Assembly (NCBI GenBank): GCA_016744595.1
Contig: JADGEB010000009.1
Span: 31,784 to 95,783 of the forward strand
Source: Desulfuromusa sp.
GTDB lineage: Bacteria > Desulfobacterota > Desulfuromonadia > Desulfuromonadales > Geopsychrobacteraceae
Length of the DNA stretch: 64,000 nt
Reading direction: 5' to 3'
Positions 54,382 to 63,066 of this stretch are shown here, one piece after another. Every line of letters starts with the position of its first letter. The first letter of the stretch is position 1. The notes beneath the pieces were generated by a model. The model was given only the letters and a program-made list of their open reading frames with translations, was not told the DNA's origin and did no database searches. A program made the position numbers and the translations under genes.

Positions 54382-55080
54382 ATGAAAACATACTGGGTCA
54401 TTACTTTAGTCTGCGGGTTTCTACTCATGGGCTGTGGAGAGAAGGAAACTGTAACTTCAACTGAACCAACTTCCGTACCAACTGAAAAATCAACGGTTGG
54501 TGAGCAAGCAAAGCAGGCAGCTGATGATGTTGCAAAACAAGCAGCTGAAATGGTTAAAAAAGGAACTCGACTGATCGAGAATACTGCTGCAGAAACAAAG
54601 CAGGCAGTTAAAAAAGCAGTGAAAACAGTGGCAGAGGATGCCACTGCAGTCGCTTCGCTTGCCAAGGAACAAACCGCTGCAACTGTCGATAGCTCAAAGC
54701 AAAAAGTTGTCGAGGCAAAGGAACAACTTGAGCAGGAAGGGTCACAGCTGATAGACAGCCTGCATGAAAACTCCACAGATAAAAAAACCCAGAACAACAG
54801 CCCACTTCCCAGTGCCGCCACCGTAGACGACAGAATTACCGCTTTTAGCAAGATTGCTGGGAAAGGTCAGGTTCCAGAGTCACTACTCATCGAAAACAAG
54901 AAAGGGGATGTAACTTTGCCCCATGCCGAGCACGGGAAACTTTATGGTTGTGCGGCCTGCCATGAGGACACTCCGCCTGGTCCGTTTGAACTGGAGAAAG
55001 ATACCGCACATGCCATGTGCAAAGGCTGTCATAAAGAACAGGGCGGCCCTACCAAATGTAGCGGTTGCCACAACAATTAG
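54382..55080 (+). CDS. Alanine/lysine-rich helical lipoprotein with C-terminal three-haem c7-like domain
   Basis: 232 aa. Start after AAAGGAGAAAGAG. Lipobox in MKTYWVITLVCGFLLMGCG (Cys18). Residues about 35-135 are a repetitive amphipathic, LEA/apolipoprotein-like helix (AKQAADDVAKQAAEMVKKGT, AETKQAVKKAVKTVAEDATA). The C-terminal 60 residues carry CAACH, CKGCH and CSGCH with spacing like the cytochrome c7/PpcA-type repeat. Likely a membrane-tethered electron carrier held away from the membrane by the helical stalk. The reading frame upstream to 54298 lacks a good start. Monocistronic with its own terminator. Confidence 0.8.
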   Translation: MKTYWVITLVCGFLLMGCGEKETVTSTEPTSVPTEKSTVGEQAKQAADDVAKQAAEMVKKGTRLIENTAAETKQAVKKAVKTVAEDATAVASLAKEQTAATVDSSKQKVVEAKEQLEQEGSQLIDSLHENSTDKKTQNNSPLPSAATVDDRITAFSKIAGKGQVPESLLIENKKGDVTLPHAEHGKLYGCAACHEDTPPGPFELEKDTAHAMCKGCHKEQGGPTKCSGCHNN

Positions 55081-55092
55081 TTCAATCATTCT

Positions 55093-55122
55093 GCCGCTTC
55101 TTGATAAAAGAAGCGGCTTTTT
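55093..55122 (+). terminator. Rho-independent terminator after the three-haem lipoprotein gene
   Basis: GCCGCTTCTT-GATAA-AAGAAGCGGC, a perfect 10-bp stem, then TTTTT. Confidence 0.92.
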
Positions 55123-55376
55123 CAGATAACAATGAAATACTAAGTAACGATCCGCAACACAACATAAGGAACAATGAACAAACAAAGATTAACAGCTTAA
55201 ATACCAACATTCCTGCATAATGAATAATATTGAAATTCTCGTGCAGATAGTACATATAATCGACTATGCCCCCTGTCATTGTCTCTGAAGGGGTTTCTGC
55301 CCAGCGGCATTACTGAATTACCTAGACAGATAAGCATAGCTAGATGGAGGTTTTCCCACCGGAAAAAGTAGGATTC

Positions 55377-55598
55377 ATGAACAAAAGATGGGAAGAAAAA
55401 ATATTGGCAGACATGACGGTTCTGGACATTATCGATGAATATCCAGAAACAGAAAATGTTTTCAGATCTTATGATGAGCAGGTCGGAGAATGTATCTGTT
55501 GCCAAAGATTATTTTATACGGTGCAACAAGTTGCGGACAAACATAAGCTGGATTTAGCAGACTTCCTGAAAAAACTAAACTCTGCTGTTGTTAATTAA
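55377..55598 (+). CDS. DUF1858-domain small protein
   Basis: 73 aa from the ATG at 55377 (84 aa if the ATG at 55344 is used). The sequence MTVLDIIDEYPETENVFRSY, then GECICCQRLFYTVQQVADKH and DFLKKLN is a DUF1858 domain, often found with redox-active disulfides or hybrid-cluster-associated proteins. Here the Cys arrangement is C-x-C-C. The gap 55123-55343 shows a possible TATAAT at 55255-55260 but no gene. Function unknown; cytoplasmic. Confidence 0.75.
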   Translation: MNKRWEEKILADMTVLDIIDEYPETENVFRSYDEQVGECICCQRLFYTVQQVADKHKLDLADFLKKLNSAVVN

Positions 55599-55608
55599 AC
55601 AAAAAAAA

Positions 55609-56964
55609 CTACTGTCTCCCCTCATATAGGACCTTCCAATCATCTTGTTCCTTCACCATATACAGGCGTTTATGCAAATTTCCATTGAAATTATTTGATC
55701 GGTAATGTTGGATAAAATTAGCTACAACCATTGGCTGGTTATTATTAGTCTCAGGATAGGTTAAAACCGAGATTTCAGAAAGATCAATTTTTTGGAATGT
55801 CTTTCCAGAAAAAATCCGTTTTTTATAAATTCCCCAACCTTCTTTATCATATTTTTTTGACCAGAAATCCTGCGAATACATGTCAAGATAGGCGGTCACA
55901 TTTGCCTGTTCCCAATTCTGACGCCAAGTCTCCAGGGCGGCCTGAACTTCTATGTTTTGATCAAGCCACTCCCGACTAGACACCCAATTAACCGACTCGC
56001 TGATAATAATTGGGGTTCGTCCTACTTCAACATATTGACCGATCAAATCAAATTCATGGTTAGTCAAAACGACACAGCCTTCACTGTCGAGTGGTGGACG
56101 ACTATAAAGGGACTTATCTGTTCCATGCAGCCAGATTCCACTGCCAGTTTTCTGTAAACGACGGTCATATTCATTCGGATAATTAACTGGGAAGGCACCG
56201 CTCCCATAGAGAGGTGGCAACTTAGCATCCGGCAGAAAGCTGGTTACAAAATAAACTCCATTTGGAGTTTTTAAATCGCCCTCACTAAACTTATCCCCAA
56301 CCCTCTTGCCTAAGACAATGTAAAAATCATCAATGAGCTGTGGAGGCAAAGCTGGCCCTGAATTACGAAAGACATAAAGTCTATTTTTACTTTTATCGAC
56401 AACCAACGCATACTCTGTATTGCGACTAAGTGCTAACAAGGCACGAGGAACATTGACGTTATCAACCAGAGATAGATACCCCTGCAACCGAGCTCTTGCC
56501 TCACTCTGTAACCGTTCAACACTCCGGTTATGGGCAGGAGTGACTCCATCAGACAACGCATTGGAACCCAGAGCGTCAACCTGGTTAAATCTGGCTAGCA
56601 ACAAATCGCCTAAAATCAAATGTGCCAGCTGAAACTTGGGTGCCCGTTGCGTCAATGTCTGCAGTTCTGTAATAGCATCAACCAACCCACCGACCTGAAA
56701 CAACAACAACCCTCTTAGTAAGCTTGCTTCGAAATCATCAGGGTTATGCTGCAAACGGCTATTAAGATGATCAAGTAAAGTTTGAACCTGTGGATCGATC
56801 TGAGTCTTCTCTATTGTTTCAGAACTGCTTGTAAGAAATGGTAGAACAGGTTGGGGCTTATTGGTTTCAACTTGCTGCTGAGGCCAAAGTGCCCCCACCT
56901 TTGCTCCAGTCAAGCCGAACAGGGCAATAATCACAATAGAAATAATGATTCGTTTAAATTTCAA
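55609..56964 (-). CDS. L,D-transpeptidase (YafK/ErfK type) with TPR and C-terminal NTF2-like domain
   Basis: 451 aa. The start is a TTG at 56964 preceded by AGGGG and overlapping the upstream stop by 4 nt; the next in-frame start (57003) is also TTG without a good site. N-terminal TM (IIISIVIIALFGLTGA), TPR-like region (about 55-165), L,D-transpeptidase domain (about 180-325) with catalytic HGT...SEGCVVL (His280, Cys297), then an NTF2-like domain (WRQNWEQANVTAYLDMYSQD). The terminal domain resembles that in Cds6-type transpeptidases. It should cross-link peptidoglycan or attach proteins to it. Translationally coupled to the pseudokinase gene. Confidence 0.85.
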   Translation of the reverse strand: MKFKRIIISIVIIALFGLTGAKVGALWPQQQVETNKPQPVLPFLTSSSETIEKTQIDPQVQTLLDHLNSRLQHNPDDFEASLLRGLLLFQVGGLVDAITELQTLTQRAPKFQLAHLILGDLLLARFNQVDALGSNALSDGVTPAHNRSVERLQSEARARLQGYLSLVDNVNVPRALLALSRNTEYALVVDKSKNRLYVFRNSGPALPPQLIDDFYIVLGKRVGDKFSEGDLKTPNGVYFVTSFLPDAKLPPLYGSGAFPVNYPNEYDRRLQKTGSGIWLHGTDKSLYSRPPLDSEGCVVLTNHEFDLIGQYVEVGRTPIIISESVNWVSSREWLDQNIEVQAALETWRQNWEQANVTAYLDMYSQDFWSKKYDKEGWGIYKKRIFSGKTFQKIDLSEISVLTYPETNNNQPMVVANFIQHYRSNNFNGNLHKRLYMVKEQDDWKVLYEGRQ

Positions 56965-59084
56965 CGGATAACCCCTAAAGACCGTTCTCGAAGAATTTTC
57001 CAACTATTTCCAGTCAACTGTAAATCAAATATCTTCTGGGTACGATCAGCCAGGACATCGCTCTTATAACTCTGAATAACTTCAACTCGCTGCCGACCAT
57101 TTTCTTGTGGTAATAATTTAAAATCATTCAGGCTAACCATGATTTCTTTAGGGTTAGTCAAACGAGAATGACGCTGAGCCTCCCAGGCTGCACGAGTTCT
57201 TCCTCCCGGAGGGATAAACTGATCAGCATAGAAAGTCAAGTAGGCATCAACATCCTGATCTGACCAAGCGAGCGCCCAGCGTCTGAGAAATGTCTCAGTC
57301 GTTTCCTGTTCAAACAATTCAGTGCCATCATTGACAGAATTTATTTCAGTCAATGGCTCCATTTTTGCTTCAACAACTGGTTGCTCTAATTCTTCTTTTT
57401 CAACCTGAACACTCTCCTCTGAATCCACACCTTCCGATTGATCATACTGATCATCAACAATTAACTGGGCGCCAGTAGATGCAACCTCAGCAACTGCAAT
57501 CAGTGACTCTGTCTCAGGCAATGGTGCTTGGGTTGATACCTTCTCGGAGCTTTGTTCTCGTAGAGTTACACTATTTTCAGCAGCCGCCCCTAAGTTAACC
57601 ACACCATGACTGGAGAAAACGGGTAAAGATATAAATGCTTGAGTCTTATCTAATTGTAAAGCACGACCGTAGGAACCTCTTGCCATTTCGGCATAGACCA
57701 GTCCAAGGTTACGATAAACAGTGGCATAATTTTCATTTGTTGCTAAGGCTTGTTCGAGAAAATCTCGTGCTTGTTCGTAACTTCCTTGAGCGGCATAAAA
57801 TGCAGCTAGATTATTGTAAGACCGTGGATCTTCTCGATGACCAGCAATAATCAGTTTAAATTCAGCTTCAGCCCCATTAAAATCGTCCTTTTGCCACAAT
57901 TGTAGCCCACGGTCCAGATCAACAGTCAAAACGCTAGCTGTTTCAGCCCTCTGATTAACAATCTCAGGTAATTCAAGAGGAGAGAGTTTGTTTAATACAA
58001 AGTAAAGGCCAGAACCAATAACAACTCCGAGCATCAGAATCAGTGCAAATCGCCAAAATCCTATCTTTTTATCTTGGATAGTTTGATCAAATTCATCGAT
58101 TATTTCGCTCTCTTCACCCGAAGGGATATCTACAGGTTCAGATCCCAGAAAATCGACAGCATGCTCTTTTAGTCGTGCTTCAATTCTTGCAGCAATTTCA
58201 GAACCATCCATCGCCTCATCAAGCAGAGAGGTTTTTTCTTCTGAACCAGCTTTTTCAGATTCTTGGTCAGCTACCGAGCTCAGAAGATGAATCTGATTAA
58301 TATCCTGATGAGCAATCAATTGTGTCAGCAGGCCGATTAATTCATCAACCATACAACGTTCTTCGACGGCTGTCTTTATCATCAAGTCCTGCAACGATTG
58401 AAGAAGGCTCAACTCTATGGGAAGAGATGGAAAATTTCCTTGTAAATGCTGCTTGGCAACATCAAAAGCATCCTCACCACAAAAGGGTGGCTGTCCTATC
58501 AAAAGGTGATAGAATACGCATCCCAAGCTGTAGATGTCGGAAGCAATTCCAGGGGTTTCACCACGCACCTGTTCTGGGCTGGTGTAGAGAGGATCAATCC
58601 CAGAGTGATAATCAAGTCTGATCAATTGACCCAAAGAAAAATCTGTAATATAGGGGGATCCATCCTCAAGATAAATAGTTTCAGGTGAAAGATTCCCATG
58701 CCAGATTCCAGCGCTGTGAGGAGTTCTCAAACATTCAGCAACTTTTTTAATCAGCTCAACAGACTGTCGTACAGATAAACCTTCATCGAAAATTTGCGCT
58801 AAAGGGATACCCTGAAAGAATGGATAGAGGCAAGCAAGCTGACCATCTATTTCTCCAGCTTTGAGTGGAGACCCAACACAGGGGAAGCTCTGACTTGACA
58901 ACCAATCAGCATGATCCAAAAAAGATTGTCGCTGTTTATGCCCAAGCAAAGGGTCTGGAAGAAGAAGAAAAAGTTTTGCGCTTGTAGAATCGGGACAGTC
59001 GACAAGATAACTCTGAAAAACACCATTTTCTGATAACGGTTTAACAACCTTACAACCAAATACCGCCTGACCACTTTCCAGCAT
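56961..59084 (-). CDS. Predicted pseudokinase (Ser/Thr kinase fold) with TM, TPR and NTF2-like domains
   Basis: 707 aa. Residues 1-270 follow the Hanks-kinase fold (ITDFSLGQ for DFG; SPEQVRGETPGIASDIYSLG for APE/subdomain IX; GQPPFCGEDAF), but the catalytic loop reads HGNLSPETI (129-137) instead of HRDLKPEN, so the catalytic Asp is Asn131 and Lys is Ser133. The glycine loop is degenerate. TM at about 345-363 (FALILMLGVVIGSGLYFVLN), periplasmic TPR units (SYNNLAAFYAAQGSYEQARD), then an NTF2-like domain (RRWALAWSDQDVDAYLTFYA) similar to that of the partner transpeptidase. Probably regulates the enzyme or binds cell-wall or nucleotide signals. Confidence 0.82.
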   Translation of the reverse strand: MLESGQAVFGCKVVKPLSENGVFQSYLVDCPDSTSAKLFLLLPDPLLGHKQRQSFLDHADWLSSQSFPCVGSPLKAGEIDGQLACLYPFFQGIPLAQIFDEGLSVRQSVELIKKVAECLRTPHSAGIWHGNLSPETIYLEDGSPYITDFSLGQLIRLDYHSGIDPLYTSPEQVRGETPGIASDIYSLGCVFYHLLIGQPPFCGEDAFDVAKQHLQGNFPSLPIELSLLQSLQDLMIKTAVEERCMVDELIGLLTQLIAHQDINQIHLLSSVADQESEKAGSEEKTSLLDEAMDGSEIAARIEARLKEHAVDFLGSEPVDIPSGEESEIIDEFDQTIQDKKIGFWRFALILMLGVVIGSGLYFVLNKLSPLELPEIVNQRAETASVLTVDLDRGLQLWQKDDFNGAEAEFKLIIAGHREDPRSYNNLAAFYAAQGSYEQARDFLEQALATNENYATVYRNLGLVYAEMARGSYGRALQLDKTQAFISLPVFSSHGVVNLGAAAENSVTLREQSSEKVSTQAPLPETESLIAVAEVASTGAQLIVDDQYDQSEGVDSEESVQVEKEELEQPVVEAKMEPLTEINSVNDGTELFEQETTETFLRRWALAWSDQDVDAYLTFYADQFIPPGGRTRAAWEAQRHSRLTNPKEIMVSLNDFKLLPQENGRQRVEVIQSYKSDVLADRTQKIFDLQLTGNSWKILRERSLGVIR

Positions 59085-59128
59085 ACAGTTCCCTAAAATC
59101 GAGTTCGAATAGATAATTAGCTGTTCAC

Positions 59129-59143
59129 AATAATAATAATAAT
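59129..59143. repeat. (AAT)5 trinucleotide repeat upstream of the pseudokinase operon
   Basis: Five AAT units between a minus-strand TTGACA (59148-59143) and a TAATTA (59119-59114). The present spacing is 23 nt. Confidence 0.5.
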
Positions 59144-59170
59144 GTCAAAAAGCAAGCAGCGACTAAGAGA

Positions 59171-59322
59171 TTGTCGGACTTAGCGAATCGTAGCGAGAAA
59201 TCGACTGTTCGAGTGCAGATTTTCGTAGATTTGAAAGCGAATAATACCGCTATTTACCGAAAATAGACGGAAATATAAACCGATCAAGCAATTTCAGAGT
59301 AGATTTTTGTCAAGTCCGACAA
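59171..59322. repeat. MITE-like element with 11-bp terminal inverted repeats
   Basis: 152 bp bounded by TTGTCGGACTT (59171-59181) and AAGTCCGACAA (59312-59322), a perfect inverted repeat. No ORF inside. It ends 4 bp from the argC stop codon. No clear target duplication was found. Confidence 0.6.
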
Positions 59323-59326
59323 CCTT

Positions 59327-60364
59327 CTATGGAAAAGTAGGGACAATCCCCAGACCAAGGGCATCATGGAAACCACATATAACGTTCATGTTCTGTACAG
59401 CTTGACCTGCTGCACCCTTTACCAGGTTATCAATAGCAGAGACCACAATGACCCGACCAGTATTTTGATCACTGACAAGACCGATATCACAAAAGTTTGT
59501 ACCACGTACATAAGCGATATTTGGCAGCTGACCCTCTGGCATAACCCGGACGAAACTTTCATCGTTATAGCGCTGTTGGTACAAATCAATCAATTCATCG
59601 GTCGATTTGTCTTCTAACAGATCAGCATAACAGGTAGAAAGAATACCCCGATTAACTGGCAATAGATGAGGAGTAAAGCTCAACCGGAGACCTCTATTGG
59701 ACAAGCCAGCTAACTCCTGCTCAATTTCTGGAGTATGTCTATGGCTCCCAATACCGTAAGCCCTAAAACCTTCATTTGTCTCACAGAAAAGACTCCCCAG
59801 TTTAACCCCACGCCCTGCACCACTGACTCCTGATTTACTATCGACAATCAGACTCATTGGATCAACTAACTGTTTCTCTATCAAGGGCGCTAAAGCAAGT
59901 ATAACACTGGTTGGATAGCAACCAGGATTAGCAACCAAACGAGCAGTACGAAGCTGATCAACATAGAGTTCAGGCAGCCCGTAAACAGCTTCATCTAAAA
60001 GCTCAGGACTGCTATGCGTCTGATACCACTGTTCATAAACAGCCTGATCATTCAACCTATAGTCTGCTGACAGATCAATAACTTTACACCCAGCAGCCAA
60101 AAAACCAGGAACGACTTCCATGGCTGACTTATGTGGCAATGCTGTAAAAACCAGATCAGCCCGCTTTGCAATCGCATCAACATCAAGTGGCTCGCAGACT
60201 AACTCGCAGAAACCACTTAAGGATGGGAAGATTCTATTTATCGGCAGTCCTTCATGCTGTCGTGAGGTTACACAGCATATTTCAATCTCAGGATGCCCTA
60301 CCAGAATACGCAACAACTCAACACCGGTATAACCACTGGCCCCAATAATTGCTACCTTCAACAT
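59327..60364 (-). CDS. argC: N-acetyl-gamma-glutamyl-phosphate reductase
   Basis: 345 aa arginine biosynthesis enzyme. Rossmann motif [18 protein letters not shown], catalytic Cys in [17 protein letters not shown], and [10 protein letters not shown] plus the catalytic-His region [11 protein letters not shown]. Type 1 ArgC length. It follows rpsI across a terminator and precedes the MITE-like element. Confidence 0.96.
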   Translation of the reverse strand: MLKVAIIGASGYTGVELLRILVGHPEIEICCVTSRQHEGLPINRIFPSLSGFCELVCEPLDVDAIAKRADLVFTALPHKSAMEVVPGFLAAGCKVIDLSADYRLNDQAVYEQWYQTHSSPELLDEAVYGLPELYVDQLRTARLVANPGCYPTSVILALAPLIEKQLVDPMSLIVDSKSGVSGAGRGVKLGSLFCETNEGFRAYGIGSHRHTPEIEQELAGLSNRGLRLSFTPHLLPVNRGILSTCYADLLEDKSTDELIDLYQQRYNDESFVRVMPEGQLPNIAYVRGTNFCDIGLVSDQNTGRVIVVSAIDNLVKGAAGQAVQNMNVICGFHDALGLGIVPTFP

Positions 60365-60415
60365 AATAATCTCCGTTCTTAGAGAGTATACAGATTACTT
60401 AATTCAGCAAGTACG

Positions 60416-60448
60416 AAAAAAGGGAAACCCTTTTGGGTTTCCCTTTTT
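60416..60448 (-). terminator. Terminator of rplM-rpsI
   Basis: GGGAAACCC-TTTT-GGGTTTCCC (perfect 9-bp stem) flanked by A6 and T5; functional for the minus-strand rplM-rpsI transcript, possibly both ways. Confidence 0.88.
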
Positions 60449-60484
60449 CTTTTCGTTTCAAACAAATAATTATAAATAATATAA

Positions 60485-60877
60485 TTAACGTTTGGAGAAC
60501 TGGAAACTCCGACGAGCACCTGCACGCCCGTATTTCTTACGTTCTTTAATTCGGCTATCTCGAGTAATGAAACCGGCCTGCTTCAGAGTTGCGCGCAACT
60601 CAGGATCAACATCCAGAAGAGCCTTGGTGATACCGTGCTTGATAGCACCGGCCTGACCGGAGATACCCCCACCCGAGACATTGACGAAAATATCAAATTT
60701 TCCTAAATTATCAGTCAACTCCAATGGCTGACGAACAACCATCTTGGATGTTTCACGACCGAAGAAAACATCCAGAGGACGCTTATTGACAACAATTTCT
60801 CCGTTGCCAGGTTTCATCCAGACACGAGCAATTGAGGTTTTTCTTTTACCAGTTGCATAATACTTCTGCTCAGCCAT
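60485..60877 (-). CDS. rpsI: 30S ribosomal protein S9
   Basis: 130 aa. [20 protein letters not shown] at the N-terminus, signature [20 protein letters not shown] and the conserved C-terminus RRSFQFSKR, whose tail contacts P-site tRNA. 17 nt downstream of rplM. Confidence 0.98.
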   Translation of the reverse strand: MAEQKYYATGKRKTSIARVWMKPGNGEIVVNKRPLDVFFGRETSKMVVRQPLELTDNLGKFDIFVNVSGGGISGQAGAIKHGITKALLDVDPELRATLKQAGFITRDSRIKERKKYGRAGARRSFQFSKR

Positions 60878-60894
60878 CTAACTATCTCCCAGTA

Positions 60895-61323
60895 TTATAA
60901 CTTCAGTTCTTTAGGTTGTTGGGCGGAATGAGGGTGCTCACCACCGGCATAGACCTTGAGTTTACGAAACATTTTACGACCTAATTTATTCTTTGGCAGC
61001 ATGCCTTTGACTGCTGTTTGAACCAGCATTTCAGGCTTCTTTTCCAACAACTTTTCGGCACTGATCTCTTTGATTCCACCTTGCCAACCACTGTGGTGAT
61101 AATATTTTTTATCGGCCAGTTTGTTTCCGGTCAACTTGATTTTCTCAGCATTGAGAACAACAACAAAGTCTCCAGTATCAACACTTGGAGTATAAATTGG
61201 CTTATGCTTACCACGTAAAATACGGGCTATTTCCGTTGCAGCACGACCAAGAACAACATTTTCTAGATCAACTACAAACCAACTTCTTTCAATATCCTGC
61301 TCTTTAGCGACCAAAGTACTCAT
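60895..61323 (-). CDS. rplM: 50S ribosomal protein L13
   Basis: 142 aa. [20 protein letters not shown], then [20 protein letters not shown], the signature [20 protein letters not shown] and [10 protein letters not shown]. First gene of the rplM-rpsI operon, preceded by a near-consensus promoter with a leader of about 45 nt. Confidence 0.98.
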   Translation of the reverse strand: MSTLVAKEQDIERSWFVVDLENVVLGRAATEIARILRGKHKPIYTPSVDTGDFVVVLNAEKIKLTGNKLADKKYYHHSGWQGGIKEISAEKLLEKKPEMLVQTAVKGMLPKNKLGRKMFRKLKVYAGGEHPHSAQQPKELKL

Positions 61324-61376
61324 CGCGTTCCTCTCTGAACTTATGACTTAAGGGTTGTGGGGCTCACAAAGCGGAC

Positions 61377-61405
61377 AATCTAGCCGACTAGCCCTTGACT
61401 GTCAA
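61377..61405 (-). promoter_or_regulatory. Sigma70 promoter of rplM-rpsI
   Basis: Minus strand TTGACA (61405-61400), 17 nt, TAGATT (61382-61377). Strong match, about 54 nt before the rplM ATG. Confidence 0.75.
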
Positions 61406-61455
61406 GAAAATTCGACAAATCAAATCAGCTTTCCTTCCTTTTCCTCCTACATTTT

Positions 61456-62196
61456 TCAATGTTCAAACCAGACTTCCATCAAACAAAGCCCCTGTGCTGG
61501 AGCAGTTAATGGTGAAGGAGCAGATTTAGCATCTTCTAGCAACTTCTGAATCACTTCAACCGGTCTTTTGCCACGACCAATTTGAACCAGTGTACCCACC
61601 ATCATCCTGATCATATTTCTTAGAAAACCATTGCCACAAACATCGATATGGAGCAATGAACCATTCTCACTGAAATCAATCGAATAGATTTCTCGATTAG
61701 TGGTACCAGCAGAACAACCAGAAGTACGGAATGCGGAGAAATCATGTTGCCCAAGAAAATACTGCGCCGCTATCTTCATTTTTTCAAGATCAAGTGGTTT
61801 CTTTACCTGCCAACTGGTTTTGCAATCCAGCGGTGAACGAACCAGGTCACGTAAAATGGTATATCGATAACGTTTACCTCGTGCCGAAAATCGCGCATGG
61901 AATTGGTCATCAACTTTCTCTACATGACGGACGGCGATGTCGTCAGGCAGAAATCGGTTTACACCTTCTCGCCAGGCACTCAGCGGAAGATCTCGCTCAG
62001 TGATCAGATGACAAACCATCCCCCGGGCATGAACACCTGAATCTGTTCGCCCCGAAGAATAGACAGTGTGGATAATTCCAGTTAGTTGATGTAGAGCCTG
62101 CTCCAACCGCTGCTGCACAGACATACCATTTGGCTGATATTGCCAACCAACATAATTAGTTCCATCATAAGCAACAATGAGTTTAATTTTAGTCAT
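61456..62196 (-). CDS. truA: tRNA pseudouridine(38-40) synthase
   Basis: 246 aa. N-terminus MTKIKLIVAYDGTNYVGWQY, catalytic Asp in SSGRTDSGVHARGM, and FLRNMIRMMVGTLVQIGRGK near the end. ATG at 62196 lies 1 nt after the EcfT-like stop. Modifies the anticodon arm of several tRNAs. Confidence 0.96.
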   Translation of the reverse strand: MTKIKLIVAYDGTNYVGWQYQPNGMSVQQRLEQALHQLTGIIHTVYSSGRTDSGVHARGMVCHLITERDLPLSAWREGVNRFLPDDIAVRHVEKVDDQFHARFSARGKRYRYTILRDLVRSPLDCKTSWQVKKPLDLEKMKIAAQYFLGQHDFSAFRTSGCSAGTTNREIYSIDFSENGSLLHIDVCGNGFLRNMIRMMVGTLVQIGRGKRPVEVIQKLLEDAKSAPSPLTAPAQGLCLMEVWFEH

Positions 62197-62197
62197 T

Positions 62198-62950
62198 TTA
62201 AACTTGCCAGAGCAGGAAAACAGCCAGGGAGCCAAGGATCGATATCGTCAAGGCCAAGCCATCAAAAACAGTGTTCCCTCTATCTTCCACACCCTCCAGC
62301 ATTTCTGCTCCAGACACAATATCCGTAGCCAACTGGTCGGCACAATCAAATAGCCGATTGAGAAGGGGTTCGATATTATGAAACCAACCCTTGAATCCAG
62401 ATATAACTCCGGCACTTTCACCTTTACGCTCAGATTTCAAAATCGCAACTTCATTTTGGATAAGTGGGAAAAAATGGAGAACCAGCAGCAACATCCCCCC
62501 GGTCTCCTTAACTGGCACTCTCAACTTCTGCAATGGTGCCAAAAGCGTAGTCAGCCCAAAAGCCATAGCTTCAGGTCGGGTTGTCCATGCAAGTAACAGA
62601 GAGAGCAAAACAGCCAAAAGAAGTTGTCCATTTATCATCAATCCAAGCAGCAAACCATCATAAGAGAGCCAACTGGTTCCAAACAGAGTGCGTCCAGGAG
62701 TAAAAAAAAGATGTAGAATCAGTGTGAAAAGCAACAACCAACGCAGCATTTTGACGATACGCCAGACATCGTGTAATCCTTTAATTGTTGTTGCTGCAGC
62801 AGCAAACCAAAGGCAAGAAATCAGAAACAAGCGTTGCGGGTTCGATGCAGAAAATAAACAGGCAATTAACCCGAAAAGAAGAAGAAGTTTCACTCGTGGG
62901 TCGACACGGTGAAGAAAACTATTTCCAGGGCGGTAAGCACCTTCTGTCAT
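62198..62950 (-). CDS. EcfT/CbiQ-type energy-coupling factor transmembrane protein
   Basis: 250 aa, five to six TMs (LLLLFGLIACLFSASNPQRL, LLLFTLILHLFFTPGRTLFG, GLMINGQLLLAVLLSLLLAW). The early HRVDPRVKLLLLF segment is the CbiQ/EcfT hallmark; a SERKGESAGV loop stands where EcfT has its coupling A-R-G motif. ECF transporters take up vitamins or metals and need EcfA ATPases and an S component, none encoded here. Coupled to truA. Start is the ATG at 62950. Confidence 0.82.
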   Translation of the reverse strand: MTEGAYRPGNSFLHRVDPRVKLLLLFGLIACLFSASNPQRLFLISCLWFAAAATTIKGLHDVWRIVKMLRWLLLFTLILHLFFTPGRTLFGTSWLSYDGLLLGLMINGQLLLAVLLSLLLAWTTRPEAMAFGLTTLLAPLQKLRVPVKETGGMLLLVLHFFPLIQNEVAILKSERKGESAGVISGFKGWFHNIEPLLNRLFDCADQLATDIVSGAEMLEGVEDRGNTVFDGLALTISILGSLAVFLLWQV

Positions 62951-62994
62951 ATACAAAATCCACAGAAAACAGCGGGGGAAGCCATCAAACCGTG

Positions 62995-63035
62995 GTATTA
63001 TGGGGACATGTAGTCGTTACGTGTCCCCATAATAC
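62995..63035. repeat. REP-like hairpin
   Basis: Arms GTATTATGGGGACATGTA and TACGTGTCCCCATAATAC form an 18-bp stem with one G-U pair and a GTCGT loop. A partial half-copy (GATGTCCCCCTGAG) lies at about 63042-63055. It fills the leuB-ecfT gap. It resembles the GGGGACA-type palindromes mobilised by REP-associated (Y1) transposases. Confidence 0.7.
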
Positions 63036-63066
63036 AGATCCAGATGTCCCCCTGAGATATGATTGA

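Noticed and set aside
59085..59326. Possible tRNA or small RNA in the argC/pseudokinase gap
   Set aside because: No cloverleaf or terminator; the sequence is explained by the MITE-like element and the AAT repeat.
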